NCBI RefSeq assembly: GCF_014645835.1 | Contig: NZ_BMMM01000001.1 | Coordinates: 310,001-374,000 of the forward strand | Length of the DNA: 64,000 bases | Origin: Streptomyces albiflavescens | GTDB taxonomy: Bacteria > Actinomycetota > Actinomycetes > Streptomycetales > Streptomycetaceae | Reading direction: 5' to 3' | Shown here: positions 16,180 to 25,239 of the stretch, piece by piece | Numbering within the stretch: position 1 is the first letter of the stretch | Layout of the letters: every line of letters begins with the position of its first letter | Translations under genes and position numbers: made by a program | Notes under the pieces: generated by a model | The model's database searches: none | Told to the model about the DNA's origin: nothing | What the model saw: the letters and a program-made list of their open reading frames with translations, nothing else

Positions 16180-17352
16180 ATGGACATGCGCTACACCCCC
16201 GAACAGGCCGACCTGAAGCGGCGCGCGGCCGACTACGCGCGGCTGCTGATGCGTTACGAGGAACGAGCCGAGGAGGCCGGCGGCCCCCTTCCGCAGCAGA
16301 CCGTCGCCGAACTGACGCGTGCCGCGATGGACGCGGGCGTCTACGCCATCAACATGCCCGTCGAGTGGGGCGGAGCCGGGCTCAGCCTGCTCGACCAGGT
16401 CATCGTCGAGGAGGAGTTCGGCAAGGTCACCAACTGCCTGTGGGACATCCCCTGGCGGCCCGCCAACGTCCTGGCCCAGGGCGACGAGCGCCAGCGCGAG
16501 AAGTACCTGCTGCCCATCATGCGCGGCGAGAAGTTCGACGCGTTCGCCGTCACCGAGCCGGGCGCCGGGTCCGACCCCGCCTCCGGCTCGTCGACCGCCA
16601 CTCGGACCGACGGGGGCTGGCTGCTCAACGGCGAGAAGTGGTTCGTCACCTGCGGCGACATCGCCGACTTCCTGCTCGTCCAGGCGGACGCCGGACCCGA
16701 GCGGCTGCCCACGCTGTTCTTCGTCGACAAGGCCGCCCCGGGCGTGGCGATGACACGGGTGCCCCGCTTCATGCACTCCGCGGTCAACGGGCACCCCGAG
16801 TTCATCTTCACCGACGTCTTCGTCGCCGACGAGGACGTGCTCGGCGGCGTGGGCAACGGTTACGAGCTGACCAAGGAATGGTTCACCGACGAGCGCCTCA
16901 TGATCGCGGCCCGCACGGTCGGCGCCGCCGAGCGTGCCCTGCAGCTCGCCCGCGACTGGGCCGTGGAGCGCGAACAGTTCGGCGCCCCCATCGCCTCCTA
17001 CCAACTGATCCAGGGCATGCTCGCCGACTGCGCCGTCGACATCGCGGTCAACCGCGCCTACACCCACCAGGTGGCGTGGGAGGCCGACCAGCCGCACACC
17101 GACCGTAAGACCCTGCACGCCAAGGCCTCCACCGCCAAGCTCGCCGCCAGCGAGGCGGCCGGTCGGGTCGCCGACCGCTGTCTGCAGATCTTCGGCGGCC
17201 GCGGCTACGACCGCACCTACCCCGTCGAGCGCATGTACCGCGAACTGCGCGTCGACCGGATCTGGGAGGGCACCTCCGAGATCCAGCGGCTGATCATCGC
17301 CAACGAGCTCATCAAGCGCGGCACCCGTGCCCTGGCGCTGCCGACCCCGTAA
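16180..17352 (+). CDS. Acyl-CoA dehydrogenase, paralogue 1
   Basis: A 390-aa flavoprotein of normal length. It has the FAD/substrate motif FAVTEPGAGSDP, then KWFVTCG, and the C-terminal RIWEGTSEIQ with catalytic base Glu363. It introduces an alpha,beta double bond in an acyl-CoA. The N-terminal half (for example YRYEERAEEAGG-like region and VIVEEEFGKVTNCLWDIPWRP) is clearly different from that of the next gene, whereas the C-terminal 190 residues are nearly identical. It lies 43 bases after the acyl-CoA synthetase gene in the same unit. Confidence 0.92.
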   Translation: MDMRYTPEQADLKRRAADYARLLMRYEERAEEAGGPLPQQTVAELTRAAMDAGVYAINMPVEWGGAGLSLLDQVIVEEEFGKVTNCLWDIPWRPANVLAQGDERQREKYLLPIMRGEKFDAFAVTEPGAGSDPASGSSTATRTDGGWLLNGEKWFVTCGDIADFLLVQADAGPERLPTLFFVDKAAPGVAMTRVPRFMHSAVNGHPEFIFTDVFVADEDVLGGVGNGYELTKEWFTDERLMIAARTVGAAERALQLARDWAVEREQFGAPIASYQLIQGMLADCAVDIAVNRAYTHQVAWEADQPHTDRKTLHAKASTAKLAASEAAGRVADRCLQIFGGRGYDRTYPVERMYRELRVDRIWEGTSEIQRLIIANELIKRGTRALALPTP

Positions 17353-17393
17353 CCCCCTGGCCATCCACACCACACCGAGCAGCGAGGACTTCC

Positions 17394-18569
17394 ATGGACT
17401 TCCGCCTCACCCCGCGCCAGGTCCGGCTCAAGGCCGACGCGCGTGCCCTCACCGACTTCATCACCGCCTACGAGCTCCCGTGCGAGGAGCGCAACGGCCT
17501 GCCCGAGAGCGCGCACGCCAAGATCCGCGACGCGGTGCTCGACGCCGGGTTGCAGGCCGTCAACATGCCCGCAGAGTGGGGCGGCGCCGGCCTCACCATC
17601 GCCGAACAGGTCACCGTGCAGGAGGAGTTGGGGCGGCTCACCGGCGCCCTTTGGGACATGGTCTGGAGGCCCGCCAACGCGCTGCGGCACTGCACGCCCG
17701 AGCAGCGCGAGCGCTTCCTGATCCCGGTGATCAGGGGCGAGCGCCGGGACTGCTACGCGGTGACCGAGCCGGGCGCCGGCTCCGACCCGCGACACCTGGC
17801 CACCACGGCGACGAAGAACGATCGCGGCTGGGTCCTGAACGGCGAGAAGTGGTTCGTGACCGTCGGCGACCACGCCGACTTCATGATCGTCCTCGCTGCG
17901 GCCGGACCGGACCGCGCGCCGACGCTGTTCCTCGTCGACAAGGACACGCCCGGCATCGAGATGACGCGCGTACCACGCTTCATGCACACCTTCGTCTACG
18001 AGCACCCCGAGTTCACCTTCACCGACGTGCAGGTCGGCGAGGACGCCGTACTCGGCGGCATCGGCGAGGGCCACGACATCACGCGCTCGTGGTTCACCGA
18101 GGAGCGCCTGATGATCGCGGCCCGCACCACCGGGGCGGCCGAGCGGGCGCTGGAACTGGCTCGCGACTGGGCCGTGGAGCGCGAACAGTTCGGCGCCCCC
18201 ATCGCCACGTACCAACTGATCCAGGGCATGCTCGCCGACTGCGCCGTCGACATCGCGGTCAACCGCGCCTACACCCACCAGGTGGCGTGGGAGGTCGACC
18301 AGTCCTCGCCCGACGACCGCAAGACCCTGCACGCCAAGGCGTCCATCGCCAAGCTCGCCGCCAGTGAGGCCTCGGGCCGGGTGATCGACCGCTGTCTCCA
18401 GATCCACGGCGGCCGGGGCTACGACCGTTCGTACGCGGTGGAACGGCTCTACCGCGAGCTGCGGGTGGACCGCATCTGGGAGGGCACCTCCGAGATCCAG
18501 CGGCTCATCATCGCCAACGAGCTCGTCAAGCGGGGGTCGGGGGTCCTGGACCTGCCCGTCGCTCAGTGA
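17394..18569 (+). CDS. Acyl-CoA dehydrogenase, paralogue 2
   Basis: The product is 391 aa, collinear with paralogue 1. Motifs are YAVTEPGAGSDP, KWFVTVG and the catalytic Glu363 in RIWEGTSEIQ. It shares with paralogue 1 an 85-base stretch without a single mismatch and an adjacent 45-base identical stretch, in the region coding for the C-terminal helical domain. The N-terminal 150 residues differ freely. The two proteins might form a heteromer (as in steroid-type FadE pairs) or act on successive or different acyl-CoAs. Both are encoded in the same unit, 41 bases apart. Confidence 0.92.
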   Translation: MDFRLTPRQVRLKADARALTDFITAYELPCEERNGLPESAHAKIRDAVLDAGLQAVNMPAEWGGAGLTIAEQVTVQEELGRLTGALWDMVWRPANALRHCTPEQRERFLIPVIRGERRDCYAVTEPGAGSDPRHLATTATKNDRGWVLNGEKWFVTVGDHADFMIVLAAAGPDRAPTLFLVDKDTPGIEMTRVPRFMHTFVYEHPEFTFTDVQVGEDAVLGGIGEGHDITRSWFTEERLMIAARTTGAAERALELARDWAVEREQFGAPIATYQLIQGMLADCAVDIAVNRAYTHQVAWEVDQSSPDDRKTLHAKASIAKLAASEASGRVIDRCLQIHGGRGYDRSYAVERLYRELRVDRIWEGTSEIQRLIIANELVKRGSGVLDLPVAQ

Positions 18570-18661
18570 CGCTGCCGGGGCCCGCGCGGCCCCGGCCCAG
18601 CCCGTCTCGCGGCAGGCCACCGCGGAGGGCGCTGACGGATCGAAGACGGAGAGGAGAACCG

Positions 18662-19564
18662 ATGGGCGCCATCCAACGGCTCGGAGTCGTGGGCTGCGGT
18701 CTCATGGGCGCGGGCATCGCCGAGATCGGCGCGCGGGCCGGAGTGCCGGTGACGGTCGTGGAGCGCGACGCGGCGGCGGTACGGGCGGGGCACGGACGCA
18801 TCGTCCGCTCGCTGGACCGTGCCGTCGCGCACGGCAGGCTCACCGCGGAACGGCGTGCGACGGCCCTGGGCCTGATCACGGTGGTCGACGAGATCGAGGC
18901 GCTGCACGACCGCGACCTGGTCGTCGAGGCCGTCGCAGAGGACGTGCGGGTCAAACTCGACCTGTTCGAACGGCTGGACTCCGTGGTCACCGCGGGCGAC
19001 GCCATCCTCGCCACCAACACCTCTTCGATCCCGGTCATCCGGCTGGCCGCGGCGACCTCGCGGCCCGGCCAGGTCGTCGGCGTGCACTTCTTCAACCCGG
19101 TTCCGGTGCTGCGGCTGGTCGAGGTCGTCCCGTCACTGCTGACATCGGCCGACACCACCGCTCGCGCCGGCGCCTTCGTCGTCGGTGTGCTCGGCAAGGA
19201 GGTCGTGCACGCCCAGGACCGGGCGGGCTTCGTCGTGAACGCGCTGCTCGTGCCCTATCTGCTGGCCGCGGTCCGCATGGTGGAGACGGGCGCCGCGAGC
19301 GTGGAGGACATCGACCGCGGCATGGTCCTGGGCTGCGCCCACCCGCTCGGTCCGCTCGCCCTGACCGACCTGATCGGCCTGGACACCACGCGGGCCATCG
19401 CCGAGTCGCTGTACGCCGAGTTCAAGGAGCCGCTGTACTCCCCGCCGCCCCTGCTGTCCCGCATGGTGGAGGCCGGCCTGCTCGGCAGAAAGTCCGGCCG
19501 GGGCTTCTACCCGTACCCGGAAAGGGCACCGGGTGAGGCGGCGGCACGGGTGACCCGGCCATGA
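18662..19564 (+). CDS. 3-hydroxyacyl-CoA dehydrogenase
   Basis: The 300-aa product starts at ATG 18662, with GAGGAG 5 bases before the start; in-frame upstream extension lacks an SD. The N-terminal NAD site is LGVVGCGLMGAGIAEIGARAG. The catalytic His lies in GVHFFNPVPVLRLVEVV, and the C-terminal domain (GFVVNALLVPYLLAAVRM, GPLALTDLIGLD) is complete. It matches FadB2/Hbd-like enzymes that oxidise (S)-3-hydroxyacyl-CoA or similar hydroxy acids. Betaine-type 3-hydroxy acids (for example carnitine) are handled by members of the same superfamily. No enoyl-CoA hydratase or thiolase gene accompanies it here. Confidence 0.9.
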   Translation: MGAIQRLGVVGCGLMGAGIAEIGARAGVPVTVVERDAAAVRAGHGRIVRSLDRAVAHGRLTAERRATALGLITVVDEIEALHDRDLVVEAVAEDVRVKLDLFERLDSVVTAGDAILATNTSSIPVIRLAAATSRPGQVVGVHFFNPVPVLRLVEVVPSLLTSADTTARAGAFVVGVLGKEVVHAQDRAGFVVNALLVPYLLAAVRMVETGAASVEDIDRGMVLGCAHPLGPLALTDLIGLDTTRAIAESLYAEFKEPLYSPPPLLSRMVEAGLLGRKSGRGFYPYPERAPGEAAARVTRP

Positions 19565-20223
19565 GAGAAAATGGTGGTGATGTACAGCCGCCGGACGAGA
19601 GGAGTCGCAGGGTGTCGACCAAGGTGCGCACGGCAGACACGCGCGAGCGCATCCTGACCGCCGCGTGCGAGGTCATCGCCGAGACCGGTTTCGAGAAGAT
19701 CCGGATGCGGATGGTCGCGGAGCGGGCCGGAGTGTCGACGGCGCTGCTGCACTACCACTTCGACACACGCGAGAAGCTGTTCACCGAGGCGATGACCCAC
19801 TCCTTCGCCAACACGGCGGTCGACGTGGAGCGCGACGTGGAGTCCGTGTCGGCCGCCGTCACCCTGGCCCGCATTCTCCGCAGTCTGCTGCCGACGGACC
19901 CCCAACTGCACCAGGACTGGCGGCTGTGGCAGGAGCTGTGGGTACGAGCGCTGCGCGACGAGACGACACGGCAGTTCGCGGTGGACCTGTACGCCCAACT
20001 CCACGAGTGGGTGGCCGACGCGGTGCGGCGCGGCATCGCGTCCGGTGAGTTCACCGCGACCGACGTCGACGAACTCAGTACGCTCCTCCTCTCCCTGAGC
20101 GACGGCTACGGAATCCGGCTGATGCTCCGCGATCCCACCGTCACCCTGGAGACGGCCCTCACGGCCATCTGGCGCCACTGCTCCGCCGCGCTCGGCCTGC
20201 CCGCCACGATCCCGGAGGCCTGA
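19561..20223 (+). CDS. TetR-family transcriptional regulator
   Basis: A 220-aa regulator. The HTH lies at about residues 28-70 (RERILTAACEVIAETGFEKI ... GVSTALLHYHFDTREKLF). The C-terminal ligand domain is larger and diverse, ending near ALGLPATIPEA. The ATG overlaps the stop of the hydroxyacyl-CoA dehydrogenase gene, so it is the last gene of the plus-strand catabolic unit. A shorter start at the GTG before STKVRTADT is also possible. It probably binds the TGACTAA palindromes at 11756-11836 and is released by an acyl-CoA or amine intermediate; this is inferred from position. Confidence 0.88.
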   Translation: MRENGGDVQPPDERSRRVSTKVRTADTRERILTAACEVIAETGFEKIRMRMVAERAGVSTALLHYHFDTREKLFTEAMTHSFANTAVDVERDVESVSAAVTLARILRSLLPTDPQLHQDWRLWQELWVRALRDETTRQFAVDLYAQLHEWVADAVRRGIASGEFTATDVDELSTLLLSLSDGYGIRLMLRDPTVTLETALTAIWRHCSAALGLPATIPEA

Positions 20224-20273
20224 AACCGCGGGCGGACATCCGTCACATCGCCCCGTACGACGCATCGCAGACA

Positions 20274-20552
20274 TCACTCGTTCCTCTGCCGCGGAAACCA
20301 GCGCCTGGGCCGACATCGCGGCATGCACCCGGACCTTGAGGCGCTCTCCCTTGGACATGCCGCCGAACACCGGCACGATCCAGTCGTGCGCCTAGGGGGT
20401 TTCTGATGGATCTCCGTGGAATTGTCCGGGTCGATCGCCCCGCCCGCCTCGGGCCCCCACAGCAGCACGCCGTAGTGCACGAACAGCGGGAAGTTGCCGA
20501 ACTGGGCGCCGTAGAAGGCCCGTTGCAGCTCGCCGATCGCTACCGCGCAGAA
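20274..20552 (-). pseudogene. Relic of a large serine recombinase
   Basis: Two minus-strand frames together read like the catalytic domain of actinobacterial serine recombinases. The first part has AIGELQRAFYGAQFGNFPLF, VHYGVLLWGPEAGGAIDPDN; after a shift of frame and a stop codon comes AHDWIVPVFGGMSKGERLKV, RVHAAMSAQA. Roughly 27 extra bases separate the two parts. The catalytic-Ser N-terminus and the DNA-binding C-terminus are missing, so this is a dead remnant. It lies at the boundary between the catabolic locus and the polysaccharide locus and suggests past integration or excision here. Family recognition is from memory of conserved phrases. Confidence 0.7.
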
Positions 20553-20600
20553 GCCGCGCCCGGGGGCCGGACGAGCTGCTGGAGCGCGCGGTGGCGTCAA

Positions 20601-20951
20601 GGCACCCGTAGGCCGTCACCGGTCGGTGGATCAAGTCTCAAAGCTTGAACACAAATTACACACATCCCCTCTACACACTGGCCCCGATGCTCTAGATTGA
20701 CCGTGCTTCAGCTGTTCGGACATGAGGCGACGAATGACGCTTTAGGTCCGGCGCTACGGAAGACCAGCAGTCGTGTCCCCGGCACCGGACGTGGGGGTGG
20801 TCAATTCTTGGAGCCCGAGAGGGGGCCTTGGTGCGGGGAGCACCCGAGGTTTCGACGGGTTCCCACGCACCTCGAGAGTCTGGCAGGACATGCAAGTCCG
20901 CTGTCGCCAGGGTGGGTTGTTCACATGGCTCTGAATTAGCCGGGATGTCAT
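20601..20951. promoter_or_regulatory. AT-richer upstream region of the polysaccharide locus
   Basis: This stretch has no supported gene. About 20630-20705 is the most AT-rich part for several kilobases (TTGAACACAAATTACACACA, then CTCTAGATTGACC). It is a plausible site for the promoter of the long plus-strand locus. Candidate -35-like hexamers are TTGAAC near 20645 and TTGACC near 20697, without convincing -10 partners. From there to the first gene an untranslated leader of about 350 bases would result. The small upstream frame starting at GTG 20831 runs open into the first gene and may be untranslated. Confidence 0.45.
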
Positions 20952-21061
20952 GCGCGGGGGGCGGGGGCCTTCCGAGGGGAGGAACAGCGCGGCGGGGGGC
21001 GGGGACCTCCCGTGGGGAGGAACAGCGCGGGAGGCGGGGGCCTCCCGGAGGGGGCGAAACA
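20952..21061 (+). repeat. Three tandem SD-containing repeats in the leader of the polysaccharide locus
   Basis: Three direct repeats of 35-38 bases lie head to tail: 20952-20986, 20987-21024 and 21025-21061. Each has GCGCGG, then GGCGGGG, CCTYCCG and a Shine-Dalgarno-like GGGGAGGAACA (GGAGGGGGCGAAACA in copy 3). Copy 3 is followed directly by GTG, the chosen start of the first gene. Copies 1 and 2 are followed by GCG at the same place. The same GGGGAGGAAC string recurs before the second gene (about 22644-22653). Confidence 0.75.
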
Positions 21062-22585
21062 GTGTTAGGCGAACACGTCGAACCACTGGGGACCTTGGGG
21101 GGTTCTGTGCGTCAAGGGGGACTAGTCGGCCCGTTTCCGTCTGCGCGCGGGCGTCTGGCGAACGGGGCAATCAGCCGGCCCGCGAGCGATTGGGAGCAGC
21201 GGTACCGCCGTACCGTGATCATCAGCGATACCGTGGCCACCGCCTTCGTGGTGGCGGCGATCGGCGACTTCTTCGGGGCCCGGGACGCGGCCAACTGGCA
21301 CGAGAAGTGGGGAATTCTCGCATTCGGCACCCAGCTGCTGGTGCTGGGAGCGCTCGCGGTGAGCCGGTCGTGGGCTCCGGCCGTGCTTGGCCAGGGGGCC
21401 GAGGAATTCCGCCGGCTCGGACGCTCACTGTTCACGGCGACCGTCGTACTGGCGCTCGGCGGGATCGCCCTGACCTCGCGCAACATCAAACTCTGGATCT
21501 TCGTCGCGATCCCCGCGATCGCGCTCGTCACCATGACCGAGCGGTATCTGCTCCGCCTCTGGCTGCACAAACAGCGCAAGGAAGGACGGTGCCTGAGACC
21601 GGTGCTCGCTGCCGGGAGCCCGGCCACCGTGCGCGACCTGATCACCCGAACCCGCAAGTTCCCGCACCTCGGCTGGCGGGTGGAGGCGGTGTGCACGACG
21701 GACGGTCGCGGGCTCGACGGTGACCGACTGGACGGAGTGCGGGTCGTCGGCCGACTGACGGACGTCGCCAAGTACGTCCGCCACGACGGCTACCGTGTCG
21801 TCGCGGTCACACCGGACCCGCACTGGTCACCGGACCGGCTGCAGCGGCTGGCCTGGAACCTCGAAGGCAGCGATGCCGAGATGGTCGTGGCCCCCGTGCT
21901 GATGGAGGTGGCGGGCCCGCGGCTGCACGTCGACGCGGTGCTCGGGATCCCGCTGCTGCGGGTCAGTATGCCGACCTTCACCGGGGGCCGCCGGGCGATC
22001 AAAGAGGTCGTCGACCGGGTGGGCGCGGCGGTCCTGCTGGTGCTGTTCGCGCCGCTGATGGTGCTCGTCGGGCTGCTCGTGCTGGTGGACAGTCGGGGCG
22101 GGGTGTTCTACCGCCAGCGCAGGGTCGGCAAGGACGGCCGCGAGTTCACCATTCTCAAGTTCCGCACCATGATCGCCGGGGCTCATGGGGCACGTGCCGA
22201 GCTGGCCGACCTCAACGAAGGCGCAGGCCTGCTGTTCAAGCTCCGCCGGGATCCGCGGGTGACCCGGGTGGGAGCAGTGCTGCGCCGGTACTCGCTCGAC
22301 GAGCTCCCGCAGCTTTTCAACGTGCTCACCGGATCGATGTCGCTCGTCGGTCCGCGGCCTCCGTTACCGGAGGAGTCCGCAGCGTACGGCCCGGACATCC
22401 GGCGACGGCTGCTGGTCAAGCCCGGGCTCACCGGCCTGTGGCAGATCAGCGGACGCAGCGACCTGCCGTGGGAGGAGGCCGTCCGCCTGGACCTGCGGTA
22501 CGTGGAGGACTGGTCGCTCGCCCTCGACACAGTGATCTTGTGGAAGACGCTGCGTGCGGTGCTCCATGGGCAGGGGGCCTACTGA
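21062..22585 (+). CDS. Polyprenyl-phosphate glycosyl-1-phosphate transferase (initiating enzyme)
   Basis: A 507-aa membrane protein of the WbaP/CpsE-like family. About five N-terminal helices are followed by a Rossmann-like middle domain (VLAAGSPATVRDLI ... VRVVGRL) and the catalytic C-terminus. This last part shows the re-entrant hydrophobic segment AAVLLVLFAPLMVLVGLLVL, then RQRRVGKDGREFTILKFRTM, DELPQLFNVLTGSMSLVGPR and GLTGLWQISGRSDLPWEE. It transfers sugar-1-phosphate to undecaprenyl phosphate and so starts the repeat unit. GTG 21062 is chosen for the SD in repeat copy 3; GTG 21107 would give a 15-residue shorter protein. It is the first gene of the locus. Confidence 0.88.
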   Translation: MLGEHVEPLGTLGGSVRQGGLVGPFPSARGRLANGAISRPASDWEQRYRRTVIISDTVATAFVVAAIGDFFGARDAANWHEKWGILAFGTQLLVLGALAVSRSWAPAVLGQGAEEFRRLGRSLFTATVVLALGGIALTSRNIKLWIFVAIPAIALVTMTERYLLRLWLHKQRKEGRCLRPVLAAGSPATVRDLITRTRKFPHLGWRVEAVCTTDGRGLDGDRLDGVRVVGRLTDVAKYVRHDGYRVVAVTPDPHWSPDRLQRLAWNLEGSDAEMVVAPVLMEVAGPRLHVDAVLGIPLLRVSMPTFTGGRRAIKEVVDRVGAAVLLVLFAPLMVLVGLLVLVDSRGGVFYRQRRVGKDGREFTILKFRTMIAGAHGARAELADLNEGAGLLFKLRRDPRVTRVGAVLRRYSLDELPQLFNVLTGSMSLVGPRPPLPEESAAYGPDIRRRLLVKPGLTGLWQISGRSDLPWEEAVRLDLRYVEDWSLALDTVILWKTLRAVLHGQGAY

Positions 22586-22658
22586 TGTGCGGGGGGTCGG
22601 CGTCCGACGGCGCACGCATCGCAGGCCGGAGGGGCCTGCCTGGGGGGAGGAACGAGGC

Positions 22659-23973
<1,315 letters not shown>

Positions 23974-23984
<11 letters not shown>

Positions 23985-25239
23985 TGCAATAAGCGGCGAC
24001 CAGCCGGACCGGCGCGCGCTGATCCTGGTGGAGAACCTGTCGGTGCCGTTCGACCGGCGGGTGTGGCAGGAGTGCACGACGCTGCGTGACGCGGGCTGGG
24101 AGGTGCACGTCATCTGTCCCCGGGGGGAAAAGCGGGACACGGAGCCGGAGGCGGAGATCGACGGGGTGCGGATCCACCGCTACCCGTTGCGCGCGGCCAC
24201 CGGAGGACCGGCCGGCTACCTGCGGGAGTATGGATCGGCGTTGTGGCACACGGCCCGGCTGGCCCGCAAGGTCGGCCCGGTCGACGTGGTCCACGCCTGC
24301 AACCCGCCCGACCTGCTGTTCCTGCCGGCACTGTGGCTGAAGCGGCGCGGCGCGCGTTTCGTCTTCGACCAGCACGACCTGGTACCCGAGCTGTACCTCT
24401 CCCGCTTCGACCGCGGCGAAGATCTGCTCTACCGCGCCGTGTGCGCGCTGGAACGGCGGACCTACCGGGCCGCGGACGTCGTGCTCGCCACGAACGAGAG
24501 CTACCGGGACGTCGCGGTGCGCCGTGGCGGTCAACGCCCTGCGGACGTTTTCGTGGTGCGCAGCGCACCCCAGATCGACCGGTTCCAACCTGTGCCGCCC
24601 GAGCCGGAGTTGAAGCGTGGCAAGCCTCATCTGCTGTGCTACCTCGGCGTCATGGGCCCTCAGGACGGCGTCGACTACGCCTTGCGGGCGCTTGCGAAGA
24701 TGCGCGACGAGCTCGGGCGGACCGACTGGCATGCGGTGTTCGTCGGCTCCGGCGACGCCTTCGACGCGATGGTGGAGCTGTCCCGGCGGCTCGGGCTCTC
24801 GGAGCAGGTGCAATTCACCGGGCGCATTCCGGACGCCGACCTGGTGCGCTACCTGTCCACCGCGGACGTGTGCCTCTCCCCCGACCCGCGCAATCCGCTC
24901 AACGACGTGTCGACCATGAACAAGGTCCTGGAGTACATGGCGATGGGCCGGCCGATCGTCTCGTTCGACCTGAAGGAGGCGCGCGTCTCCGCCGGTGACG
25001 CCGCCGTCTACGCGCCGGCCAACGACGAGGCCGAATTCGCCAAGCTCATCGCGCTGCTCCTGGACGATCCGGAGAAGCGCGCCCGGATGGGCAAGGTCGG
25101 CCAGGAGCGGATCAGCGGGCCGCTCTCCTGGCGGAACTCTCAGGCGTCGCTGCTCGCCGCCTACGCCGCCGCCTGCCGGGACCAGGCTCCGGCGCCGGCA
25201 GGTGGGCCGGTCCGTACGGGGAAGAGGCCGCTCCATTGA
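23974..25239 (+). CDS. GT4-family glycosyltransferase
   Basis: About 421 aa, GT-B fold. The N-terminus ALILVENLSVPFDRRVWQEC is a hallmark of one bacterial GT4 group. The C-terminal donor site is VCLSPDPRNPLNDVSTMNKV followed by LEYMAMGRPIVSFDL. The start is uncertain: no ATG or GTG lies between the previous stop and the conserved N-terminus, so TTG 23974 (overlapping the dehydrogenase end by 11 bases) or TTG 23911 are the options. It adds a sugar to the lipid-linked repeat unit on the cytoplasmic side. Donor and acceptor are not predictable. Confidence 0.85.

Noticed and set aside
20700..20951. A riboswitch in the long leader of the polysaccharide locus
   Set aside because: I looked for the conserved cores of ydaO, cobalamin, TPP and SAM elements and could not recognise any. 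Without folding tools no claim is justified.
20952..21061. Possible CRISPR array
   Set aside because: Only three contiguous repeats without spacers, GC-rich and containing SD sequences; no cas genes.
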